A stretch of DNA of 64,000 nt, taken from the NCBI RefSeq assembly GCF_014205215.1, contig NZ_JACHNC010000001.1, positions 10,288,501-10,352,500 of the forward strand. Direction: 5' to 3'. This DNA is from Actinoplanes lobatus (lineage in GTDB: Bacteria > Actinomycetota > Actinomycetes > Mycobacteriales > Micromonosporaceae). The stretch's first letter is position 1; the number at the start of each line of letters is the position of its first letter. The notes beneath the pieces were generated by a model, which was given only the letters and a program-made list of their open reading frames with translations, did no database searches and was not told where the DNA came from. A program made the position numbers and the translations under genes. Of the stretch, positions 54,143 through 62,617 are shown in pieces.

Positions 54143-55225
54143 ATGCGTGTCCTCTTCGTCTCCGCGCCGCTGACAGGACACGCCTTTCCGCTGGTCCCCC
54201 TGGCCCGGGCGGTCCGCGAGGCGGGCCACGAGGTGCTGCTGGCCACCGCCGGCGACGGGTTGCGGGCCGATCTGCCGGTGCGGGACGTGGCTCCCGGGTT
54301 CCGGTTCGGTGCGGTGGCGGCGGCCACGATGGTGCGGCATCCGCTGCTGATCCGCTCCGAGCTGGCCGGCACCGGCGGCACCCGGATGGTGGGCCACCTG
54401 TTCGGCGCGGTCAACGACCGGCTGATCCCCGGGGTGCTGGCCGCCGCCCGCCAGTGGCGCCCGGACCGGATCGTCTACGAGCCGCTCGCCGCGGCCGGGG
54501 CGGTGGCCGCGGCCGCCGAGGACGTGCCCGGCATCCTGCACGAGAACTCGCTGTACGACGGCCCCGTCCTGCTCGCCGCGACCCGGCTGCGCGGCCGTCC
54601 GGCCCTGGCCGCCCCGGCCGCGGTGATCCGGATCGCGCCGGCCAGCGTCGCCGGTCGAGGGCTCCACCTGCCGATGCGACCGATTCCGCACACCGGCGGC
54701 GAGCCGCTCCCGGCGTGGCTGGCCGAACCGCCGCGGCGCCCGCGCGTACTGGTCAGCCGCAGCACCGTCGCCCAGCCCGGCCCGGACCGGCTGATGTCCC
54801 GGGTGGCCGCCGCCGCGGAATCCGTCGACGCCGACGTCGTACTGGTCCGCCCGGACCGCCGGGCCGCCGCCCGGACGCTGCCGCCGAACGTGCGCACCAC
54901 CGGCTGGATCCCGATCGCCACCGCCCTGGCCGCCGGCGCCGCGATCGTCCACCACGGCGGCGCCGGCACCTGCCTGGCCGCGCTCACCGCGGGCGTGCCA
55001 CAGCTGATCGTCCGGGGCGCCGGCGACCGGCGGCACAACGCCGAGCTGGTCGCGGCCCGCGGCGCCGGCATCGCCACCGACGAGCGCGACATCACGCCCG
55101 AACTGCTGACCCGCCTGATCACCGATCCGGTGGTGGCGGCCGCGGCCCGCGAGGTCAGCGCCGAGATCGCCGCCATGCCGCCGCCCGAGCAGCTGATCGA
55201 GGCGATCCGGCAGGCCGGCCGATGA
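54143..55225 (+). CDS. GT1-family glycosyltransferase (UGT/MGT-like)
   Basis: 360 residues. N-terminal VLFVSAPLTGHAFPLVPLAR (GHxxP acceptor-site motif) and C-terminal donor site VHHGGAGTCLAALTAGVPQL with DRRHNAELVAARGAG. It is shorter than usual (about 390-420), with reduced loops in the N-domain. GT1 enzymes move a sugar from an NDP-sugar to small hydrophobic acceptors; the acceptor is unknown. Coupled to the next gene by ATGA. Confidence 0.9.
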   Translation: MRVLFVSAPLTGHAFPLVPLARAVREAGHEVLLATAGDGLRADLPVRDVAPGFRFGAVAAATMVRHPLLIRSELAGTGGTRMVGHLFGAVNDRLIPGVLAAARQWRPDRIVYEPLAAAGAVAAAAEDVPGILHENSLYDGPVLLAATRLRGRPALAAPAAVIRIAPASVAGRGLHLPMRPIPHTGGEPLPAWLAEPPRRPRVLVSRSTVAQPGPDRLMSRVAAAAESVDADVVLVRPDRRAAARTLPPNVRTTGWIPIATALAAGAAIVHHGGAGTCLAALTAGVPQLIVRGAGDRRHNAELVAARGAGIATDERDITPELLTRLITDPVVAAAAREVSAEIAAMPPPEQLIEAIRQAGR

Positions 55226-55827
55226 CACTGATCAAGTGGGTGACCTGCGCGGTCACCGACACGGACCGCTTCCACACCGGACAGTCCGGCTGGGGTGAGC
55301 TGCGGGCGCGGCCCGGCTTCCTCGGCCAGTCCGGCGGCTGGAGCCGCAACACGCCCGGCTACGCGCACGTCTTCGGCCTCTGGCACGACCACGCGGCCTA
55401 CCGGGCGTTCATGGCCGGACCGCACGACCGGCTCGCCGCCGCCCAGGCCGGGACCTACCGGTCCATCGAGACACGTCTCTTCGAGGCGATCGAGACCGAC
55501 CTCACGGCGGCCGGGCTGGTGCGGCTCGCCCACTGTCGCGTCCATCCCGGCCTCGACCACGATTTCGTACGCGCACAGCAGACCGTCTGGACCCCCGGCA
55601 TGGCCGCCGCCCCCGGTTTCCGCGGCTGCTCGTACGGCACCGCCGACGCGCCCGGCCGCCCCGGCCAGATCGAGTTCCTGGTGCTCTCCGGCTGGGCGTC
55701 CGCCGCCGACCACGACCTCTACCGCCGGGACCGCTTCCCCGGCCTGTACCGCCGCTCCGGCGCCGCCGGCCACCTGGCCGCGATCGACGGCGACCTGATC
55801 GACACGGTCCCGGAGTGGACCGTCTGA
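55222..55827 (+). CDS. DUF4937/YdbC-like protein
   Basis: 201 residues, starting in an ATGA overlap with the glycosyltransferase. LIKWVTCAVTDTDRFHTGQS and RARPGFLGQSGGWSRNT match the YdbC-like family opening, a ferredoxin-like (dimeric alpha/beta barrel) fold, and a second related half follows (LVRLAHCRVHPGLDHDFVRA, AAPGFRGCSYGTADAPGRPG). Function unknown; the fold is shared with antibiotic monooxygenases and heme-handling proteins. The overlap implies a role linked to the glycosyltransferase. Confidence 0.8.
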   Translation: MTLIKWVTCAVTDTDRFHTGQSGWGELRARPGFLGQSGGWSRNTPGYAHVFGLWHDHAAYRAFMAGPHDRLAAAQAGTYRSIETRLFEAIETDLTAAGLVRLAHCRVHPGLDHDFVRAQQTVWTPGMAAAPGFRGCSYGTADAPGRPGQIEFLVLSGWASAADHDLYRRDRFPGLYRRSGAAGHLAAIDGDLIDTVPEWTV

Positions 55828-55838
55828 AGACCTTCCGG

Positions 55839-55994
55839 TGGTCGAGGTCCGCGGTTTCGCTTCCGCCCCTTCCCGGTACACGTGACGCCGTCCCGCCTCA
55901 TCCGCCCCGTCCCGTCCGGTCGGCGCGATCTCCCTGCCCGCTCCCGCCCGTGCCGCGCCCGCCGGGCTCAGATCGGTGCCCGGGCAGGCCGGCC
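55839..55994 (+). repeat. Outer inverted arm, left
   Basis: Begins TGGTCGAGGTCCGCG and includes CCCGTCCCGTCCGGTCGG and GCCCGTGCCGCGCCCGCCGG. About four in five positions match the right arm by eye, with a few short gaps. Confidence 0.8.
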
Positions 55995-56090
55995 AGGCCA
56001 CCACTTCCTCAATTGCCGCCGGCTCACCTTCCGGGTCACACCAGGCGAATGGCCGCGGTGCCGCCGGCCTGCCCACTCCCAGCCGCAACG

Positions 56091-56303
56091 CCGGGTGGGT
56101 GGTTGCGGTGGCGGTCGCCAGGCAACCCGGGGCGCTACTCCCAGCCATCACGCCAGTCACGCCAGGCGGGTGGTTACGGTAGTGATCGCCAGGCACCCAA
56201 GACGCTGCCCCGGCCATCACGCCAGTCACGCCAGGCGGGTGGTTACGGTACTGATCGCCAGGCAACCGGGGCGCTGCTCCCGGCCGTCACGCCGGTCGCG
56301 CTG
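56091..56303 (+). repeat. Tandem repeat of about 69-71 bp, three copies
   Basis: Each copy has GGGTGGTT(A/G)CGGT, then GATCGCCAGGCA or GGTCGCCAGGCA, a variable middle, and CATCACGCCAGTCACGCCAG. Copies start near 56097, 56168 and 56237. The last copy is degenerate at its end. Confidence 0.82.
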
Positions 56304-56832
56304 CGGGAAGCCGTTGGGAGTCACTCCCCGTGACTATGGCGGTGAGCGAGTGGAGGCGCGTGGTACATCGGTGCTGTTCCGGCAAGCTCGATCTTCCACA
56401 AGGGTCGGTGAACGGGGTCCCTCGCTTACACGGAGTGCCGGCCGGCCGGGTTTGTGGGGTGAGCGCGCACGAAAGCCGTCGAGTGGGCGGCCGTCCCGGC
56501 GATGGGCGGGGTGGGCGCACACGCTAGCGATGTCGTGGTCGCCTACCTGCCCTATAACGGTGGTGGCCGCACATGCGGCGACTTGCGTGTGCGGCCGCCG
56601 GCCCCGACGGGACCGCGGATGACGATCGCCGTGACCGGCGCAACGGCCGAGAGCGGCAACCCGGGTGCCTGGCCAGCAAGACCGCAACCGCCCACCCCGG
56701 GCGACCGGCGGCACGGCCAAGAGCAGGCACCCGAATGCCTGGCAACCACCACCGCAACCACCCACCCGGGGCGACCGGGCGCAGAGGACGGGGAGCCGGC
56801 CGTGAGCGGCGGCAGACAGGGGGTGACGGCGA

Positions 56833-56984
56833 CCAGCCGGGCCCGCCCGGACACCGATCTACGCCCGGCGGGGGCGGCACAGGCGGGAGCGGGCAGCAAG
56901 CGTGCACCGACCGGACGGGACAGGACACATGAGGCGGGACAAGGTCACGCGTACCGGAAAGAAGTGAAACGCGGACCTCGACCA
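56833..56984 (-). repeat. Outer inverted arm, right
   Basis: On the minus strand begins TGGTCGAGGTCCGCG, 10 nt after the MFS stop, and contains CCTGTCCCGTCCGGTCGG and GTGCCGCCCCCGCCGGGC (56863-56880), the box also found beside the ABC exporter at 24291-24312. Confidence 0.8.
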
Positions 56985-56994
56985 CGAACGATCT

Positions 56995-58242
56995 CTAGGC
57001 GGTCGCGGCGGCCGGGACGTTGCGGGGTGTCCGCTCGACCCAGCGCACCACCGGCAGGCACAGCGCACCGCACAGCGCGAAGACCCCGCCGATCACCCAC
57101 CAGCCCCAGCCGCCGGTCTCGATGGCCAGGATGGTGAACCCGGCCGGCCCGACCATCTTGGCGAGCCCGCCCACCGACCGGCTCATCCCCACATAGGCGC
57201 CGCGCTGCCCGGCCGGCGGCAGTTCGGTGTTCAGATACCACTGTGCCGACGACAGCCACAGTTCGGTGCCGGTGAACAGCACCACCGCCACCGCCAGCAC
57301 GGCGACCGTCACCCAGCCCCCGGTCCACCCGCTGAGCGCCACGATCGGGCAGGCCACCGCGGCCGCCACCGCCGACCACCGCAGCAGCCGGGTGGACCCG
57401 GTCAGCGTGTCGGCGCCCCGCGCGGCCCGCACCTGGAGCAGCACCGCCATCGCCGTGTTCAGGGCGAAGAGCGCTCCGAGGACCGGTTTCGGCGCGTCGG
57501 TCATGGTGATCGCCCACAGTGGCAGGATCTCCGCCCAGACGGTGCTGTGCAGCCAGAGCACCCCGAAGAGCACGGCCAGGCCGGTGAACGGGCGGTCCCG
57601 CAGCACACCCCATGGGCTGGGCCGCTCCCCGTCGGCGGGCGGCGGCGCCACGGCGGGCGGCATCCGGGCCACGAAGACGGCGTTGAGGGCGGTGCCGGCG
57701 GCCGCGGTCAGCACCAGGATCAGCAGGCCGGGCCGGGAGTCCAGGGCCAGCGCGAGGGCGCCGATGCCGGAGCCGACGGTGAACCCCACGTTCAGGTACG
57801 CCCGGGCGAACGCCATGACGCGTACCCGGTTCTCCTTGGGCACGACGGCCGCGGTGTAGACGACCCGGCCCGCGTTCGCCAGTGTCTCGGCCGCCGTCTG
57901 CGTGCTGATCACCAGCAGGAACAGCGCGAATCCGTCGGCCAGCGGGTACGCCGCGAATGCCGCCGCCTCGGCGATCGCCCCGGCCACCCAGGCGCGCCGG
58001 CCGCCGATCCGGTCGGCGAGGTGCCCGAACGGGAACGATCCGGCCAGTCCGACGAACCCGGCCACGGACAGGCCGATGCCGATCTGGACCGGTTCGAGGC
58101 CGACGTACAGGCTGAAGAAGACCACGCTCCCGGTGAGGAAGGTGCCGTTGCCGACCGCGTAGAGCGCCGACTGGAACGCGAGCGCACGCGGCAGCCCCGG
58201 CGGCGGCAGGATCTTCCCGATTCTTCCCCAGAGCGCATTCAT
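56995..58242 (-). CDS. MFS transporter (drug efflux-like)
   Basis: 415 residues from the ATG at 58242; a GTG at 58248 would add two. Twelve hydrophobic segments. Loop 2-3 motif GSFPFGHLADRIGGRRAWVA corresponds to the MFS G-x-x-x-D-R-x-G-R-R signature, and VMAFARAYLNVGFTVGSGIG and RGAYVGMSRSVGGLAKMVGP are typical of DHA1-type exporters. It lies 48 bp downstream of the TetR gene on the same strand, so it is likely in one operon with that regulator and possibly exports the same class of compound that the divergent macrolide transferase modifies. Confidence 0.88.
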   Translation of the reverse strand: MNALWGRIGKILPPPGLPRALAFQSALYAVGNGTFLTGSVVFFSLYVGLEPVQIGIGLSVAGFVGLAGSFPFGHLADRIGGRRAWVAGAIAEAAAFAAYPLADGFALFLLVISTQTAAETLANAGRVVYTAAVVPKENRVRVMAFARAYLNVGFTVGSGIGALALALDSRPGLLILVLTAAAGTALNAVFVARMPPAVAPPPADGERPSPWGVLRDRPFTGLAVLFGVLWLHSTVWAEILPLWAITMTDAPKPVLGALFALNTAMAVLLQVRAARGADTLTGSTRLLRWSAVAAAVACPIVALSGWTGGWVTVAVLAVAVVLFTGTELWLSSAQWYLNTELPPAGQRGAYVGMSRSVGGLAKMVGPAGFTILAIETGGWGWWVIGGVFALCGALCLPVVRWVERTPRNVPAAATA

Positions 58243-58290
58243 CAACACCTATAAGATCATTGCCCACCGCCCCGGAAGAAGAGGGGTGGC

Positions 58291-58869
58291 TCAACGACGT
58301 AACGCGGCCAGCGCCAGATCGAGCAGGCCGTCCGCGTACTCCTCGGTGAGCGGCCCGGTCCGCAGCATCCACCGGTGGTACATCGGCCCGATGAGCAGCT
58401 CGACGGCCTGATCGAGGTCGGCGTCCGCCCGCAGGTCACCGGCCTCTCGGGCGGACCGCAGCCGCGCCACGATCGTGCCGAGCTGTGGCCGCAGCAGCCG
58501 GTCGCGGACCTGCTCGGCGAAGGTCTCGCTGGTCAGCGCCTCGACGGTGAGCGCCCGGGTGGTGGCCGACAGCCGCGGGTCGGCCAGTTCGGCGACGATG
58601 GCCCGGATGACCGGCCGCAGATCCGCCTCGAGGTCGCCGGTGTCCGGCAGCGGCGGCGGTTCGGACGCGCCGGCCTGCTCGACGAGCGCGTCGAGAACCA
58701 CCGCGCCGCGTCCGGACCACCAGCGGTAGATGGTCTGTTTGCCGACGCCGGCGCGGGCGGCGATCGCCTCGATGGTCAGGTCGGCGTATCCCGACTCGTG
58801 CAGCAGGGCCAGCGCGGACTCCAGGATCGCCTGGCGGGAGCGTTCGCTGCGGCGGGCGGCGTTGGGCAT
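58291..58869 (-). CDS. TetR-family repressor of the macrolide transferase/exporter locus
   Basis: 192 residues. HTH at about 10-57 (SRQAILESALALLHESGYAD, VGKQTIYRWWSGRGAVVLDA) with a C-terminal TetR helical domain. The start at 58869 has TAAAAT (58881-58876 on the minus strand) 6 nt upstream and no ribosome site, so the mRNA is probably leaderless. Two identical 19-bp palindromes lie between it and the divergent glycosyltransferase, one in its own promoter spacer and one over the transferase promoter. Autorepression and control of the transferase are thus well supported. Confidence 0.92.
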   Translation of the reverse strand: MPNAARRSERSRQAILESALALLHESGYADLTIEAIAARAGVGKQTIYRWWSGRGAVVLDALVEQAGASEPPPLPDTGDLEADLRPVIRAIVAELADPRLSATTRALTVEALTSETFAEQVRDRLLRPQLGTIVARLRSAREAGDLRADADLDQAVELLIGPMYHRWMLRTGPLTEEYADGLLDLALAALRR

Positions 58870-58883
58870 GACGGCATTTTACA

Positions 58884-58902
58884 ACGAGACGCTACGTCTC
58901 GT
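58884..58902. promoter_or_regulatory. TetR operator 1
   Basis: ACGAGACGCTACGTCTCGT, arms ACGAGACG/CGTCTCGT around CTA. It lies just upstream of the -10 box (TAAAAT) of the TetR gene and next to the TTGACA at 58904-58909 read on the plus strand. Confidence 0.85.
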
Positions 58903-58922
58903 CTTGACAGCCCGGCGTGAAA

Positions 58923-58941
58923 ACGAGACGCTACGTCTCGT
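58923..58941. promoter_or_regulatory. TetR operator 2
   Basis: Identical 19-mer to operator 1, 39 bp further on. It covers the expected -10 region downstream of TTGACA (58904-58909) and ends 21 nt before the transferase ATG, where binding would block transcription. Confidence 0.85.
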
Positions 58942-58962
58942 CTAGTTGAAAGGGAGAACCTC

Positions 58963-60138
58963 ATGCCGCACATCGCCATGGTCAGCATCCCCGCGCCCGG
59001 ACACGTCAACCCGAGCGCCGAGGTGATCCGGGAACTCGTCGCCCGCGGCCACCGGGTCACCTACGCCAACGACGTGAGCTGGGCCGACGCCCTGACCGCC
59101 ACCGGGGCCGAGTTCAAGCCGTACACGTCGACGCTGCCCGCCGCCGGCAACGGCGCCGACGGCGACATGATCGACCAGCTCACGCTCTTCCTCGACGACG
59201 CGATCGCGATGCTCCCGCAGCTGCGCGAGGCGTACGGGAACGACCGCCCCGACCTGTTCCTCTACGACATCGCGGCCGCACCGGTCCGGCTGCTCGCCGA
59301 ACAGTGGGGCATCCCCGCGATACAGATCTCCCCCACCTACGTCGCCTGGGACGGCTACGAACAGGAGATGGCGCCCTACGTCGACCAGATGCGCGCCGAC
59401 CCACGCGGCGCCGGCTACTACCGCCGCTTCGAACAGTGGCTGCACGACAACGGCTCCTCGATCACCGACAGCGCCGCCTTCCAGGGCCGCCCCGACCGCG
59501 CGCTGGTGCTCATCCCCCGGCACATGCAGCCGAACGCCGACCGCGTCGACGACAAGGTCTACTCGTTCGCCGGGCCGGTCCTCGGCGACCGCGCCGCCCA
59601 GGGCACCTGGACCCGTCCCGCGGAGGCCGCGAACGTGCTGCTCATCTCCCTGGGCTCGGCCTTCACCGAGCACCCGGAGTTCTACCGCCGCTCGATCCGG
59701 GCCTTCGGCGACCTGCCCGGCTGGCACGTCGTGCTCCAGATCGGCTCGAAGGTCGAGGAGTCCGAACTCGGCGACATCCCCGCGAACATCGAGGTCCACC
59801 CGTGGGTGCCGCAACTGGAGATCCTGCGCCGGGCGGACGCGTTCCTCACCCACGGCGGCATGGGCGGCAGCGTCGAGGGCCTCTTCTGCGGCACCCCGAT
59901 GCTCGTCGCACCGCAGGCCGCCGACCAGTTCGGCAACGCCGACCGACTGGTCGAGCTGGGCGTCGCCCGGCGGATCGACACCGCCGGGATCACCGCGGAT
60001 CAGTTGCGCTCCGCGTTCCTCACCCTGATCGACGATCCCGGCGTACGCGCGACGAGCACCCGGATCAGCCGGGAACTGCACACGTCCGGTGGCGCCGGAT
60101 ACGCCGCGGCGCTCATCGAGGCGGAACTGCCCCGATGA
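58963..60138 (+). CDS. Macrolide-type glycosyltransferase (OleD/MGT-like)
   Basis: 391 residues, ATG with AAAGGGAG upstream. Close to OleD/Mgt as I recall them: IAMVSIPAPGHVNPSAEVIR, ELVARGHRVTYAND, FKPYTSTLPAAG, LVLIPRHMQPNADRVDDKVY, LLISLGSAFTEHPEFYRRSI, DLPGWHVVLQIGSKVEESEL, VHPWVPQLEILRRADAFLTH and GTPMLVAPQAADQFGNADRL. OleD-type enzymes inactivate macrolides by adding glucose from UDP-glucose and accept many other acceptors. Control by a TetR repressor and an adjacent MFS pump suggest inducible self- or cross-resistance. Confidence 0.9.
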   Translation: MPHIAMVSIPAPGHVNPSAEVIRELVARGHRVTYANDVSWADALTATGAEFKPYTSTLPAAGNGADGDMIDQLTLFLDDAIAMLPQLREAYGNDRPDLFLYDIAAAPVRLLAEQWGIPAIQISPTYVAWDGYEQEMAPYVDQMRADPRGAGYYRRFEQWLHDNGSSITDSAAFQGRPDRALVLIPRHMQPNADRVDDKVYSFAGPVLGDRAAQGTWTRPAEAANVLLISLGSAFTEHPEFYRRSIRAFGDLPGWHVVLQIGSKVEESELGDIPANIEVHPWVPQLEILRRADAFLTHGGMGGSVEGLFCGTPMLVAPQAADQFGNADRLVELGVARRIDTAGITADQLRSAFLTLIDDPGVRATSTRISRELHTSGGAGYAAALIEAELPR

Positions 60139-60153
60139 GCGCCACGGTAGGAC

Positions 60154-60729
60154 TCAGGAACCCAGCAGGGCCCAGCCGGAGTCGCGGGCCCGGGCGGCGG
60201 CCAGCAGGCCGCAGACCGCCGCGGCGTTGGTGATCTCGCCGCGGAAGACCATAGCGACGCACTCGTCCAGGTCGACCCGGCGCACCTGGAGGTCGGCCTC
60301 CTCGGCGGTCCGCACGTGCCGGTCCGCCTCGGGCACCGGCGACAGGTCGCGGGCCAGGAAGACCCGGACGAACTCGTCGGCGAAACCGGGCGAGGTGTGC
60401 AGGTCGATCAGCGGCTCGATCCGCCCGGCCGTCAGGTCGGCCTCCTCGGCCAGCTCGCGGCCGGCGGTGAGCGCCTCGTCCTCGCCGACCACGTCGCGCA
60501 GCCCGGCCGGCAGCTCCCACAGGTGCTGCCCGACCGGATGCCGGTACTGACGGATCAGCACCACCCGGTCCTGCTCGTCGAGGGCGACCACGACGACGGC
60601 GCCACGGTTCTCCACCACGTCGCGGGCCGCGGTGCCGCCGTCGGACATGGTGACCTCGTCGGTGTAGACCGAGAAGATCGCACCGTGGTACCGCTCCTCC
60701 CGGGACAGCCTCTCGTGTGCGAAGGCCAT
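60154..60729 (-). CDS. Nudix hydrolase, ADP-ribose pyrophosphatase type
   Basis: 191 residues. LIRQYRHPVGQHLWELPAGL, then the Nudix box GEDEALTAGRELAEEADLTA with the metal-binding REL-x-EE (the usual Gly after EE-x is Asp here) and LHTSPGFADEFVRVFLARDL. The layout is that of the actinobacterial ADP-ribose hydrolase found next to pyrG. It splits ADP-ribose to AMP and ribose-5-phosphate. It starts one base after the pyrG stop, so the two are translated from one message. Confidence 0.94.
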   Translation of the reverse strand: MAFAHERLSREERYHGAIFSVYTDEVTMSDGGTAARDVVENRGAVVVVALDEQDRVVLIRQYRHPVGQHLWELPAGLRDVVGEDEALTAGRELAEEADLTAGRIEPLIDLHTSPGFADEFVRVFLARDLSPVPEADRHVRTAEEADLQVRRVDLDECVAMVFRGEITNAAAVCGLLAAARARDSGWALLGS

Positions 60730-60730
60730 G

Positions 60731-62476
<1,746 letters not shown>

Positions 62477-62571
62477 TCACCGTAACACTGTTTGCCGGGG
62501 CCGCCATGTTCGGGCTGGTCGGCGTGCGTGTCAGTGAGGCTTGTTCACGACCCGCCGCGCGCGGCGCCCAG

Positions 62572-62600
62572 CGGGGAGGCGGCTAAGATGCGCCTCCCCG
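62572..62600 (-). terminator. Terminator of the right-edge membrane protein gene
   Basis: Perfect 10-bp stem (62572-62581 with 62591-62600) and a 9-nt loop, beginning 17 nt after the stop codon at 62618 on the minus strand. The rest of 62411-62617 has no gene and probably contains the pyrG promoter. Confidence 0.78.
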
Positions 62601-62617
62601 TGGCGAAGAAGCCGCCG

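Larger units (their letters stand above)
55828..56994. other. 1.1-kb intergenic region made of inverted repeat elements
   Basis: No gene supported. Two related elements face each other, each beginning about 11 nt after the stop codon of the adjacent convergent gene. Outer arms are at 55839-55994 and 56833-56984 (inverted). Inner tandem repeats of about 69-71 bp are at 56091-56303, with two degenerate counterparts in inverted orientation at about 56,641-56,790. The middle (about 56,330-56,600) is unrelated sequence. It may fold into a very long imperfect hairpin. Confidence 0.7.

Noticed and set aside
55839-56984. Insertion sequence with terminal inverted repeats
   Set aside because: There is no transposase frame between the arms, no target duplication visible at the ends, and the arms start at fixed distance from stop codons. 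A non-autonomous element remains possible and is reported as a finding.
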